Shown piece by piece: positions 1 to 11,765 of a stretch of DNA of 64,000 nt. The DNA comes from Primulina eburnea (taxonomy: Eukaryota; Streptophyta; Magnoliopsida; Lamiales; Gesneriaceae). The position numbers and the translations under genes were made by a program. Positions within the stretch are counted from its first letter, which is position 1; each line of letters opens with the position of its first letter. The notes under the pieces are model-generated. The model was not told where the DNA came from. It worked only from the letters and a program-made list of their open reading frames with translations, and made no database searches. Where the stretch lies: positions 40,282,682 to 40,346,681 of the forward strand of contig NC_133104.1 in the NCBI RefSeq assembly GCF_022965805.1. Reading direction: 5' to 3'.

Positions 1-101
1 TTTGCAAAAGTTTCTTCCATAAATATATTGGATTTCACAACATCAATGTTATCCTTTTTTTAGAAAACAATCTAAATATCCTTGCACAAATTGCTTAAAA
101 G

Positions 102-2412
102 ACATTTCTTGAAGGTAATCTTGGAATAGATGATGGAATTCCTGCATCAGAAAAGAAGAATTACGCAAAGGTGGATGGTGGTTAGTTAATTCACATCATT
201 CAGACGTTTTTAGAAGGAAGAAAGTGCTTAATTAATATTTTCTCTACTTATTCAATGTAAATAGGGAATTGTAGATGACACGCTCAATTTGAGTATTGAC
301 AGCGGAGTCAGTGGTTTTTCTTGGCTAAGCCAGTTTACCTCTGTAAATGATAGTCTTACAAAGGAGACAGAATTTGACATTTCGTTCTGGAGCCTCCTGT
401 AGTGTAGATGAGTTCCAGCATTTTAAACCTTTTTTTGCAAAAGTTCGTTGCAGTTGCTAGGGAGTTCTTCATACCTCATGAGAGGCATCGCCCTGGTTAA
501 TTACAAATCACTTCTTCCATTGCTAAAAGTCGAAGAGTCAAATTCATGGTTGACGGCAGTTTATTTTTCTGGATGTCCAAGTTGTTCAAAGGTTCTTGGA
601 GAAGGCGATGAGCTGAGAACTGTTCCGCAATACCCCTTATCTGTTGTGGAGGCAAGATTTTGTGAAAAAGCTTTTATTTAATGTCTCTGTCTTTGTTCTA
701 ATATCTCTAGTCATGATATATTCTTGGTGTCCTTTTAATGTTAGATTTATGAATGTTGGTTTGCTGTTTTAACATAGTTTCTTATGTTAATGGCTTTTCA
801 TTTGAAGCATTGTGTCAGTCGAGCAGTAATTCTTAATTACCCGCCTTTTTGAAATGGAAATCTCTATCATTACATCCTTTGCAAATGTTGCTCCGTTCTC
901 CGATTGTTGAATTCCTGCAAATATAATTACCAATGCCTCATCATTTAGAATGTTCATCACAATGGCGATAGACCTCTTACAAAATTTCTCCACTGATTGG
1001 TAAAATTATTACTTAAAGTCCATTTTGAGTGGTATGGGAAGAAGGAAAAGCAAAATAAGATTTATTCACATAATCTTTATTTGTAGTGCAGTTATTGTAA
1101 CTTCATATCCTTCCACCAACAACTAATATTCTCGGCCTGTTTCTGTCATCCCTTATAAATGATCAGAGAGGGTGGGAAGACAACTCTGGGACGATTTTCC
1201 TCATTATCTGCAGGATATTTTTTTTGGTTTTGGGAACTGGTGGAAACAAAAAGGTCAGGAGGCCCTCTCATTGTCGTAGGGAGGGGTAACCAGCAGGAGC
1301 CGTTGGACCTTCCTATAAGCCTTCTCACACACCCTTGGTGGTATCCTCGAATAAAATTTTAATTTGGCCATGCTTGTAAAATTTTTGGTTTCATTAGTGC
1401 TCTTATTATGCAGATTAAAGGATAGTATCAACTTTGCATTGTCTGACCATTCCAATGCTTCTTTGTGGCTTTTGATTTAGTCTCATGTTGCTGGCTATGA
1501 TATTTACTTAAGAACCTATGGATCGCCATGTTGACAACTGCACCTCGTTTTTCATGGTTATGCCATCTATATGCTTTTTCAAACTTAGTTTGCTGTTTGC
1601 TTATATATCTTATTGGTGTTGTGCAGTTGGAAGATGATTTTCGTGTAGCTGAGGCAACTTTACCAGCAAAATGGTCTTCGACACTTCTTTTTGTTGATAG
1701 GTCATCTGACTCGATGCAAATAAGAACAGAGAGCCAGGGGGCTCTCAATGCTTTTAGAGAGTTTGTGCAACACTTTGGGATATCAAACAATATCCATGGG
1801 CTAGCCACTGTCCAGCTTGGCAAGTCCGCAACTGATTCTAAAAGATCATCATGGAGTACTCTCAAACATCCTTTTCTCCGACATTTCCCAGCATCACAAA
1901 CCCTAGTTCTCAAGGATAAGATGTCCGTAATGATTACAAAGGATGGGAAACAACTTACTTTGGAAGATTTGGTTTCTAGATTCCCCATCGGCTTAGATGA
2001 AAGACCTCGGTTGTCCATCGGCTGCATCCTAAGTGCTACAGAAAAGCTTCTGGATATTCACCCATTTGACGAATCTAAAATTTTTCTTGTGAAAGTGGAA
2101 AAAAGAACTGGATTCCAAGGCTTGATCATTAACAAACGTATCAGTCGGGACTCCCTTGAAGAAGAAGGTTTTGACTTATTAAAGGAGGCACCTTTGTCCT
2201 TCGGTGGTCTTGTATTGAGACATGCATTACCTCTTGTTGCTCTTACACAGAAATTTATTGAAAATCAATCTGTAGAAATCCTACAGGAAGTTTACTTCGT
2301 TGATTCATGGTCCACACAAAGCATAATTGAAGAAATTAGAGTGGGTGACCTATCTGTTCACGACTTCTGGTTTTTTTTCCCGGATATTCGAGTTGAGGAG
2401 CTTGGAATATAA
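102..2412 (+). CDS. 3' part of thioredoxin-like / AlgH (UPF0301, DUF179) protein gene
   Basis: The gene enters from the left edge. Exons I can place with matching phases are 102-177 (tentative acceptor), 275-342, 454-651 and 1627-2412 (stop). Exon 454-651 encodes a thioredoxin-like stretch with a CPSC (CxxC) motif. The last exon (262 codons including the stop) ends in an AlgH/UPF0301 domain: GFQGLIINKRI, then SFGGLVL, then HALPLVALTQ. This order recalls the Arabidopsis protein At3g19780, whose biochemical role is unknown as far as I know; a redox or chaperone role is only inferred from the CxxC. The intron 652-1626 starts with GC (GAG|GCAAGA), phase 0 on both sides. The long reading frame upstream of 1627 is intron sequence that happens to stay open. 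The N-terminus lies outside the window. Confidence 0.75.
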
Positions 2413-2923
2413 AAAAATGGTGGTTTGGAACGGTTGGAGTTGCCATGGACATGATGACTGGTTCTGAAAAACTTGATCATAATCAATTTAGAGCGTAGAG
2501 TTGATAATCTGTTATATATATATATATGCTTACAAAATGTTGCGTCAAACCAAAATATACATTGCAGCAATTTCTAGCAATATGAGAAAACTCGTTTACA
2601 TCCCTTGTGCGTTTGTTTCGTTCATACAGAACAATCACATAGATACTGCTCGTTGATGCATAAAATCACTTGTTCTGAGTTCATGTTGTTGCCAATGCGA
2701 ACTCGCACTTCTAAGTCATGTGTGCGACACATGTGTTTTTTTAATCTCTGGATCCTACTTAATTAAATTTTCTGCCTTACGTTCCTATAAAATCCAAATA
2801 AACAAATCAGAAAACGCATTATGCTCATCAGGGATGGAACCAAGATTTCGATTCGAGTTCACATTTTTGGACAAAATTACATACCCGAATTCTCCAGTGG
2901 TTCCATCCCTAAAACTAGTCATA
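2413..2923. other. Intergenic gap between two convergent genes
   Basis: This holds the 3' UTR and poly(A) region of the AlgH gene and the 3' flank of the WAT1-like gene on the other strand. A short TA run lies near 2515-2527. I see no further gene. Confidence 0.6.
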
Positions 2924-5021
2924 TCAACATAATAGAGGCTTCTCTACATCGTACTCACTTTCCACTGAGTTATTGTCGTCATCGACAGAAAAACCCTCTT
3001 TTCCTTTAGCCCAGAGCACGAAATAGAGACCGGTAAACATGAGGCACATACCTGCAAGGCTTGAATTCAAAAGGGTCTGTCTCAATATTGTCCAAAAATT
3101 TTCAATCATGTTTTCTTGATTCGAATATTGATTGAATATATACCTTCCAATGCTAATGGATTCTCCCAAAGTTATAACTGATAGTACAACAGAAATGACA
3201 GTAGCGAGGGGGTTAAATATAGACACCATGACTGGACCTCTTTTCTTCATCGCCCATGCATTGAAGCTTACACATATTCCACTCACACTGCCTGCCTGTT
3301 TTCATTCAATAGTTGAATAATTATTCAAGGAGCAAGGAATTTTATGCATCACGTGTAACTCGTTGATGGCAAATATGCAGGAAGAAATTGGTTGTGAAAA
3401 TGAATGATAAGCAACAGGGAATTACCAAAATGGAGTAGACAATGAGTTGTTGAATAGTTAACAAAGGCCATCCAGTATCCCATCCATTATCTTCAATCAT
3501 CTGAACCATGGTAGTGAGAACCACACCTATGAGTGATGTTAATGTACACAAGGATATCGGTGCTGGAAAATCACGTAAAGTTGTAGCCTGAAACGTGCAG
3601 GACAAAAGTTACTATCTATGTTGTTCCTCCTGATATTATGTGTTTAAACTTCGACGTACCTGTAAAACGATTTGACTTGACAACACAAAAATAGCTGCAA
3701 TTAGATACATGCAACCGATCATGGTTTGTTCGTCGAAAATGTTATCAGGAGGTGGAGATGAATTCAAGGATTGAGCCTCCTTTGGCGACGGATGTTGCAC
3801 TGTACTTTGCATCAGACTCATTAAAAGTGCTCCGACAACACAGAGTAGAGTCCCTGCAATCTTGGCTCTGCTGTATATGCTTGCCAGCTCTATTTTCTCT
3901 AATCTGCATGGAGGGTTAAAATGTTTATTTTTTTCATGATTAATGAGGCTGCTAGAGATTAAAATTAAAATATTGATGATGGGGAGAAATGGGATTGACC
4001 TGAAAGCCCAGGCAATGCAAAAGATTAGTCCTGGTGCAAGATTTGGCATGGCTGTGGCCATAGCTGGTGAAGTGAGACTGACACCTTTCATGAACAAAGA
4101 CTGAAATACAGTCACACTGAAAACATAAAAACAAGGATTAGCATTATACATCATCTGTTAAAGCATAAAACTTACATAATACTTTGCCAACTTTACAATT
4201 GAGTTGTTTCTAGCATGGTACAATCTTGTTTGATGGACAAAATGTTAAGCAATTTTAATAATAATAATAATTGTGGTAGATTTCAAATAAAATTTGAATT
4301 TAAGCGCTCTCCTCACTCAATGATAGCTAAAAAAAATATAACAAAAAAAGGTCTTGAGTTAATAAGTTCTTTTAAATTTGTCGTTCCAATTATTTGATTT
4401 ATTTATCAAAGTTCAACTTTCAAATATGTATTAATTAAACTCTTTAATTTTTATATTACGTTACAAAATTCTGGATTTCATTTGATTTAATGGTGGAATT
4501 TACAACAACATAATGTTAACTAGGTATGAGGATGCATTAAATAAGTGAAAACTAGAAGAAGAAACGTCAACCTACCCTCCAAAAGAAAGCAAAAGAAGTT
4601 GAATCCATAACTTGACACTAAATTTGGTAGGCCATTGCTTCCTGCAACATCAACATAATTCAATATATATCATTAATTTAAGCATTTTATTTTTCTTTTA
4701 TTTCTTGATTAAAAAAATAATAAACGTCATCAATGAAATGATTGTGTATCATACATCGTTGGATGTATTAAATATAGACAAAACAGAACAAGAAACAGCA
4801 TAGATAAAATGGACTTGCCGTTCAAAGAAGATGGCTAGAGGAGAGAGCAGAACAAATGTGGCAAATGTAGAAAAAATGATGAGAGAAGAAGGGTGAAACC
4901 CAAGCTTCAAGAGATAACTTAACAAAATTGAGTTCCCAGCATACAAAAACTGAACTGTAATCAATCCAACAATTATACCAGCATCTTCAATGTACTGCAG
5001 TCTCTTCCAATTGCCCATCAT
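2924..5021 (-). CDS. WAT1-related (UMAMIT/EamA) membrane transporter
   Basis: Seven exons in consistent phase: 5021-4819, 4641-4576, 4116-4000, 3903-3660, 3587-3426, 3295-3144 and 3059-2924, giving 359 residues, the usual size for this family. The protein is about ten hydrophobic helices in two EamA halves. Family-typical segments are GLITVQFLYAGNSILL near the N-terminus, SPAMATAMPNLAPGLIF in the middle, and KKRGPVMVSIFNPL and SLAGMCLMFTGLYFVLW near the end. The family moves amino acids or auxin-related compounds across plasma or vacuolar membranes; the substrate cannot be told from sequence. It looks closest to the At5g40240-like group. Intron 1 begins with GC (CG|GCAAGT). The last intron (3143-3060) is 84 nt and has no in-frame stop. 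Start: first ATG of an N-terminus that matches the family. Confidence 0.88.
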
Positions 5022-5747
5022 TTTTAATTAATCCAATCTTGCTTGCATGCCTTATTATTTTAAATCTTCTAATAATCAACCAACAATTTTGGCAAAAATA
5101 CAACTCTTTCTTGCTTGTATAAATGAAGCAACTTTCCAACAATTTTTTCTTCTTTGCAAATCTCAGTCACTTTCTTGGGATATGGGAATGCATATGTCTT
5201 CATTTTTCTTGCAAAGCCATTCTCACAAGTAAATTTTTTGTGATTAATTGAGAAACAAGAAGAGATTATCCCCAGAAAAATGGAAGGTTTTGAATCATGG
5301 AAGCCAAGAAGTAGAATGAATGGAAGGTTGAGGGTGTGAATTTTTTGAACTATGAAAGCCAACAAATACAACGGTTTAAGTTTTCACCTCTCTTTATGTA
5401 ACAAAGCAAGAATTCCCTATAATGTTGGAGCAAATCTCTCCCTCCCCTTCTCATGTATTTATGCATACAATAATGGACCATTGGTAATGGTAATAAGTAT
5501 GTCAATATTATAAAATCTCATGCATTATACCAAAAAAACACCAAAAAAACATTAAAGATATTAATAAAAAAATAATACCAAGATAGAAGAGTGAATATTT
5601 TTCAAATTTTAGAAAATACCCACTTTTTGTGCTTGTATTGAATTTCTTTAATACCTATATAAAGTAAAGTTAGAACATTTAAAAATAATAATTTCTTGTA
5701 TAACTCCTTTTTAAAAAAAAAAAAGGAGAAAAGATTAGCTGCCATAA
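5022..5747. other. AT-rich 5' flank of the WAT1-like gene
   Basis: This is the upstream region of the minus-strand WAT1-like gene, reaching the proposed Helitron end. It contains A/T tracts, including a T-run/A-run near 5709-5725. No gene or clear promoter element is identified. Confidence 0.5.
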
Positions 5748-5969
5748 TCTATATACCTATAAAAGTGTGGATGATGGGCAAAGTTTTTTGATTGTGATTT
5801 TACTACATTGCCCAAAAACTATGTATTGTTTGTATTAATTGCATGGGCATTGGTGGAAAAAATATATAAAATTTAGGGACAAATTTGGGATAATGGATTT
5901 GTAATGTATTGATTATGTATTTAATTGAGGTATTTATTTTTTTGAACTCATTAAACACATGAGGATCAT

Positions 5970-6563
5970 AGTGTTTTTATTTTTTTAATAGAAAATTGTA
6001 AAATAAGAAATTTTGAAAATAATATTACATAAAAATTGAATCGATATTCGATAATAAAAAATATATTAGAAAAATAATATTTTCTTCATACATAATTCTT
6101 ACAAAAAATGTTAAAAAGAATATATATTTAACTATTATACTTATAAGAGTACAAAAAGAATAACAAAATTTTCCTTGTAAATTTTCTACTATTCTCATAA
6201 ATTGTGTATTGTTAGATTAATTGCACGAAAATTACACAATCATTAAATACATAAGGATTAAAATAATGTTTTTATTTTTTAATAAAAAATTGCAACATAA
6301 GAATCTTTGAAAATAATGTTACATAAAAATTGAATAAATATTTTATAATAAAAATACATTAGAGAAATAATATTTTCTTGATACATAATTCTTAGAAAAA
6401 ATATTAAAACAATAGCTTTTTTTAATTTTAAAAAATCATTAAAAATATTAAAAGAATATATATTTAACAATTATACTTATAAAAGTGTAAAAATAATAAC
6501 AAAGTTTTTCATTGTAAATTTTCTACCATCCCCTTAAATTGTGTGTTGTTAGATTAATTGCAT
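5970..6563. repeat. Two-copy direct repeat of about 297 bp
   Basis: Roughly 5970-6233 and 6267-6563 repeat the same AT-rich text with substitutions and an insertion in the second copy. Shared landmarks are ACATAAAAATTGAAT, AATAATATTTTCTT and GTTAGATTAATTGCA. A weaker partial match to the end of the unit occurs near 5800-5850. Confidence 0.7.
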
Positions 6564-7356
6564 GGAAGTTTTCTACATAATTTATGGGAAATCTATGCAT
6601 TAAAAATGAATATATGTTTGATAATAAAAATATATTTTTTTATCTATAAACCTACGTAAGTGTAGATAATTGACAATTTTTTCAATTGTCAAAAGATAAA
6701 AATGACATCCTCATCAATACAAATCCAAAAATTCAATAAAGATATATTTGTAAATTTCTAATTGTTGCAAGTGTAAAAAGAAAATATCAATTTTTTTTAT
6801 TTATTCCACCTAATATATAATTAATTAGTAGCCTAATTATTCCACATCATATATAATTAATAGTCTAACAATTGCTAATGAATTATCACTACAATATACA
6901 TTGATTGTAATAATTTATATCACTTCAAGAATAAAATGTAATTCCTAAATTAACTTTCTCAAATAATCCATCTTTATACTAAATTTAAATATTTTATCCT
7001 TTTAATTTTCTTTCTACATGTTATTTTATTATTTTAATGCAATTTTGTAATTATATTTTAGTGTAGTTTCTAATTAAGTAATAAATTATAGTATCACATG
7101 AAGATATAAGAAAAAAATAATTATATATGCAATAGTACAATAACATGATAAGTATATAATAATATGAAATTTAATACTAATATATTTTATTATTTTTTAA
7201 CTAAGAATTGAAAGTAAAGAATTTAATAAATTATTTATTAGAATTTATATCAATAATTATGAATTTTAATATACTAATAATATCATAAAATATGAATCTG
7301 ATAGAAAAATTAAAATAGTTAGCTATAATAAGAAGTTTAAATATTTTAGTCGCACT

Positions 7357-7360
<4 letters not shown>

Positions 7361-7432
<72 letters not shown>
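7361..7432. repeat. (AT)n microsatellite
   Basis: Uninterrupted AT dinucleotide run of about 70 bp inside the proposed Helitron. Confidence 0.95.
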
Positions 7433-7434
<2 letters not shown>

Positions 7435-7546
7435 ACAAAGTCTTTTAGTGGAATCCTTTTTACAGATGAAGGAGTGACGTGTGAGTGTTTTACATCCATA
7501 AAATTCCCGTGTCTTTACTATTCACAAGTTTTTACATTTCAAACTA

Positions 7547-7727
7547 GGCAAAAACTTGTATGAAACGGTCTCACGGGTCGTATTTGTGAGACGGATCCCT
7601 TATTTGGATCATCCATGAAAAAATATTACTTTTTATGCTAAGAATATTACTTTTTATTTGAATATGGGTAGAGTTGACCCGTCTCACGGATTAAGATCCG
7701 TGAGACGGTCTCACATGAGACTAACTC
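7547..7727 (+). repeat. ~180-bp dispersed MITE-like repeat, copy 1
   Basis: Starts at GGCAAAAACTTGTATG, passes GAGACGGATCC, a conserved core (CATGAAAAAATATTAC, GGGTAGAGTTGACCC), and ends GTGAGACGGTCTCAC then ATGAGACTAACTCTT. Near-palindromic GTGAGAC/GTCTCAC motifs sit close to both ends. The same family recurs at least five more times in this window on both strands, so it is a dispersed non-autonomous element. Its superfamily and target duplication are not clear to me. Confidence 0.8.
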
Positions 7728-8528
7728 TTCAAACTATATCTTGTTGTTTAGATTGTCAACTGGTTGAAAATATCATTAGAAATATTGAACCGTCTTTCAC
7801 ACTTTTCACGTGATTAATATTTATAACTGTTTGAGAAAATCTTTCAACCGTGTAAAAATGATTGAAAACAAATTTTAAAAGCAAATTTTGAGTATTATAG
7901 GTTATATTTTATTATCAATTATTATTATTTCATTAGTTTTGATAATATTTTGACGAGTTAGTCATAAATATTTTAAATTGACAATTATTTGTCCTTAGTG
8001 TGCTTCACGTATATAAATTATGATTTATGCATTTATAAAATCCATAATCTGGTTGATTTTTAGGTTATTATACCTTATACGTGGTTCTTAGATATATATA
8101 TTTTCAAAATTTGTTTCAGTTCAATTCATTCTATATATTATGCTAATTATAATTTATTATATAACATAAAATTAACTACTTGAATTTCAATTTGAGAAAC
8201 AATTTTGAAAGTAAAGTATATAAGTTCTTAATTAATTTATTCGCTTAATATGACAAAAGACTAAATCAATATAAATAAAAAAATGAATCAAATTATTTTT
8301 AAAAAAATCAAATTTTAATTTTTATTAAATAATTAATATTTACGTGCATCGCACGTGCTTCTTGCTAGTTGTCTTAAACATAAAAAGATAATGCAATGTT
8401 CCTTAATTTTCAAGAAAATGTGAGTGTTTACGCAATGCTCAGCTCAATAAATTCTTCTTTAAATGACAGAAAGAACCTAATCTTGATTTGTAAAAGTGGG
8501 AAATAAAACCATCAAAATTCAAAATGTG

Positions 8529-10283
8529 ATGTTAGAATTTTTATTCTCAAATTATACATCATTTATCCGTGGAAGCAAAGCACATTCATTCATTAGCAGA
8601 ACTTTTCCTGCAGTTCTTGAAAGACAGTCCACCACATGGATCGGTCCCATTTCGTACATGGATTCAGGTGCCTTAATTTCAGATATGGCCGTAACAAATA
8701 CTTTCAAGCCAAATATCTCTAGCATAATCTATTCGATTCGTGCGTGTACTTATACTGGCCTGTTTTCTCATGGCCAACAGCTTCATTGCCACATTCTGAA
8801 ATCTGGGTTCGATTCCGATGTGTATGTCTCCACGGATTTGATTAATTTTTATGTCAAGTTTAACCGTGTAAATGATGCGCAAAATTTGTTTGTTGAAATT
8901 CCTGATCCAACTGTGGTTTCTTGGAATTCATTAATTTCGGGGTATGTGAATCATGGGCAGTTTCGAAAAGCTTTAAAGGTGTTTATTCAATTAGAAAGCT
9001 CAAATGTTTTTGCGGACTCTTATTCGTTTACTGCTGCTTTATCCGCTTGTGGACAACTGAGATTAGTGCAGGTGGGAAGATCGGTGCATTCTAAGATTGT
9101 GAAATACGGTGTGGGGTGCAGTGTTTTTGTTGCTAATTGCTTGACCGACATGTATGGAAAGTGCGGTTTCACCATGGAAGCAACGGCGGTTTTCCAAGAA
9201 ATGGTTGAGAAGGATAATATTTCTTGGAATTCTGTTATTGCAGCAAATGCTAGAAATGGGAAACTTGAACAGGCATACACTTTTATGCTTGAGATGCCAG
9301 AACCTGATACAATCTCGTACAATGAACTGATTGATGGCATTGCACGGTATGGAGTTATAGAAGATGCTATTACTGTGTTATCAAAAATGCAAAACTCAAA
9401 TTCATCTTCATGGAATTCGATAATTACAGGGTATGTGAACCGAGAAAGAGGCAGGGAAGCTCTGGATTTTTTCTGCAAAATGCATTTGTGTGGTGTCCAC
9501 ATGGATGAATTCACGTTCTCAAGTATCTTAAGTGGCATTGCAAGGCTGTCTGCGACCACATGGGGTAGTTTGATACATGGGTGCTTGTTGAAACATGGTT
9601 TAGATGGATATGTTGTTGTCGGGAGTGCTCTGATTGACATGTATTTTAAGTGTGGGCAGATAGAGGAAGCGGAAAAATCATTTCACTCACTTCCAGACAA
9701 GAATTTGGTTACGTGGAATGCAATGATAACAGGATATGCTCACAATGGTAACTTCAGAATGGTGATTCATCTCTTCGAGAAGTTGAAATCAATGAGAAAT
9801 CTACAGCCTGATGAAATTACTTTTCTCAATGTATTTTCAGCGTGTTGGCATATTAGGATCCCTCTGAAGATAGCAAACCAGTTCTTTGAATCGATGATTA
9901 ATGAATATATGATTGAGCCTACGCCAGAGCACTGTTCTTTAATGATAAGGCTCCTGGGGCAAGAAGGACACTTAAACAAGGCCGAGGCTATGATTAAAGA
10001 ACTGGGTTACAGTTCCTGTGGAATGGTTTGGAAGGCATTACTCAGTGCTTGTGTCACCTGTGGGAACCTAGAAGTGGCAGAGGTGGCTGCTGCAAAAGTT
10101 ATTGAGTTGGAGAGCGATAACGAGTTTGTTTATGTGATGATGTCTAACATCTATGCCTCCAAAGGAAAATGGGACAATGCTTGTGGCGTGAGGGAAATGA
10201 TGAAAGAGAGAATGGTAGTGAAAGAAGCTGGCTGTAGCTGGATAGAAGTTGAAGATGTGATCCCAACATCCTTGATGATTTGA
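8529..10283 (+). CDS. PLS-class pentatricopeptide repeat protein with E-type C-terminus
   Basis: Intronless reading frame of 584 codons from the ATG at 8529; the frame is open a little further upstream but only from a GTG, so the ATG is preferred. The protein is about a dozen PPR motifs alternating in length, with hallmarks such as VVSWNSLISGYVNHGQ, SWNSVIAANARNGK and VTWNAMITGYAHNGNF. It ends in an E-type segment (NIYASKGKWDNACGVREMM then GCSWIEVED) and has no DYW deaminase domain. Such proteins bind organellar RNA and usually help C-to-U editing in mitochondria or plastids, with a deaminase supplied in trans; the target site is not predictable here. It resembles the Arabidopsis At5g47460 type, from memory. 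The proposed Helitron ends 160 bp upstream. Confidence 0.92.
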   Translation: MLEFLFSNYTSFIRGSKAHSFISRTFPAVLERQSTTWIGPISYMDSGALISDMAVTNTFKPNISSIIYSIRACTYTGLFSHGQQLHCHILKSGFDSDVYVSTDLINFYVKFNRVNDAQNLFVEIPDPTVVSWNSLISGYVNHGQFRKALKVFIQLESSNVFADSYSFTAALSACGQLRLVQVGRSVHSKIVKYGVGCSVFVANCLTDMYGKCGFTMEATAVFQEMVEKDNISWNSVIAANARNGKLEQAYTFMLEMPEPDTISYNELIDGIARYGVIEDAITVLSKMQNSNSSSWNSIITGYVNRERGREALDFFCKMHLCGVHMDEFTFSSILSGIARLSATTWGSLIHGCLLKHGLDGYVVVGSALIDMYFKCGQIEEAEKSFHSLPDKNLVTWNAMITGYAHNGNFRMVIHLFEKLKSMRNLQPDEITFLNVFSACWHIRIPLKIANQFFESMINEYMIEPTPEHCSLMIRLLGQEGHLNKAEAMIKELGYSSCGMVWKALLSACVTCGNLEVAEVAAAKVIELESDNEFVYVMMSNIYASKGKWDNACGVREMMKERMVVKEAGCSWIEVEDVIPTSLMI

Positions 10284-10992
10284 TATGGAGACGTTCTTGA
10301 TGCTAATATGTACACGATCATCCCAAGGAAACCTGTTATGGTTCCACAAAGTGGGATATAAGCTTGTGAGAGATTATTTTTGTGTTGGGACTACTCTCTG
10401 ATCCTTACACGTTAGTCAGGGCGAGCTCCTAGAATGCCTCAAGGTGTTCGAAGTTTGATTCTTACAGAAACTTGGATTCCTCTGTGTCAGATCACTATAC
10501 ATCTTGGTGTGGGATGCAAATGAAGGAGGGGTTGTGAAGTAAAGAGAGATGACAATGTTAGTTCGAGAACATAGAGTATGGACTATGGACAATTTCCTTA
10601 CGTCTAAGCTCGATAGTGTTGCATAGACAATTTTGTTAAAGCCAGCACAAGGATGTTAATTTTGGTAAAGTTCCACCTTCCCATCCGAGGATGATCTTAA
10701 CTCGATTGTGTCGTATAAGCAACTTTGCTACGGATTAGATCATAGTGGGATATGATTTTGGAAATGAGATGTTGCCCCATTGGGTAACAAAATAATAGAT
10801 AAAAAAAAATATTTGGCCTAAAAATAACTTTAATATTTCTTATGTGTATTAATTTCATTTGCTACGAATTAGCTTATGTATTCTAATTGATTGCAAATTT
10901 CTCAACTCAACAAGTAAGTGGGAGTATATATTTTGTTAAACACAGGTCAAAGGAGAAGATAGGCTTTTTACGTTTGTGTACGTGTTTGAATG
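10284..10992. other. PPR 3' flank up to the Tat insertion
   Basis: This contains the 3' UTR and downstream sequence of the PPR gene. No other gene or recognisable element is visible before the ACATA target duplication at 10993-10997. Confidence 0.5.
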
Positions 10993-10997
10993 ACATA

Positions 10998-11747
10998 TGT
11001 TAACACTGAAATCGGTGATGCTAACTGGGAGTTCAGATCCCCGCTTGGAGAGCTCGGGTCAAACCTGGGGGCGCTGGCTGGGAGGTCGGATCTTCACCTT
11101 GGGAGCTCGGATCAGGCACCTCGAAATCCAGAAACACAAACAAGAGTGTTAGAAGGGGGCCGGAAGGTTGTTCCGGCGTAGCCCCTCCGACGCTCAAGTC
11201 AGAGAACGGAAAACTTGAGAGAATAATGTGTGTGCCGAGAGAATGTGAAAAAGTATGAATATTTAAAATAATGGACGGAACCTGGTATTTATAGGTGATG
11301 CATAGAGTCCTAGTTTTGGTAGGTTTAGATCTTCAGAATCTTCGGAAGATTTGATAAGATATGGTGACAGATTTGATAAGATCTTTAATGGGCTTTACCT
11401 TTCTGGGCCTTGATCTCTGTGGGCTACGCGCTTAATATTTGAGTAAGAGTTCTCGCAGGTACGGGCCCACGAGACGCTAGGACCTCCTGGGACCTCGGCT
11501 CGGGAGCTCGGCCGAGGGTTTTCGATCGTCCCGATAATAGCTTCTTGGAGGTCAGCTCGGGATGTCGGCCAGGGAGGTCGGCCAGGGAGGTCGGCTGACC
11601 TCTCCAATCGCTGGAACTTCTGATATGGGAGGTCGGCCAGAGATGACCTCCCGGACAGCCTCAAGCTTTCTTCTGAATGCATGTTGGGCTTTGCTTGATA
11701 TGGGCTATCGAGAGCGGGCCGAGCCCATCCTCCCACCGGGGGTATCA
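10998..11747 (-). repeat. 3' LTR of the Tat element
   Basis: 750 bp, TGTTAACACTG...GGGGGTATCA in plus reading, matching 22180-22929 base for base as far as I can compare. Preceded by the target duplication ACATA. Confidence 0.95.
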
Positions 11748-11765
11748 CGAGTCCCCCCCTCAAGT
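11748..11765 (-). other. Polypurine tract of the Tat element
   Basis: Read on the minus strand this is a purine run with seven consecutive G (CTTGAGGGGGGGACTCG) immediately upstream of the 3' LTR. It is the expected plus-strand DNA primer for reverse transcription. Confidence 0.75.

Larger units (their letters stand above)
5748..8368 (+). mobile_element. Probable non-autonomous Helitron
   Basis: The right end shows a short hairpin, ACGTGC-ATC-GCACGT (8342-8356), followed 12 nt later by CTAG and a flanking T. This is the Helitron 3' terminus pattern (hairpin, then CTRR, insertion between A and T). A matching 5' end starts with TC at 5748 (TCTATATACCTATAAAAG), preceded by A. A second similar 5' end, TCTATAAACCTACGTAAG, starts at 6643, also preceded by A, so the true element may be 6643-8368 with an older 5' end outside it. 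No Rep/helicase ORF is present. The interior is very AT-rich and holds direct repeats, an AT microsatellite and one copy of the ~180-bp dispersed repeat. Confidence 0.5.

Noticed and set aside
1528..1626. Long open frame before the last AlgH exon as coding
   Set aside because: The acceptor TGCAG at 1622-1626 and phase match to the exon ending at 651 make it intron sequence.
8496..8528. GTG upstream of the PPR gene as its start
   Set aside because: Nuclear plant genes start at ATG; the first in-frame ATG is at 8529.
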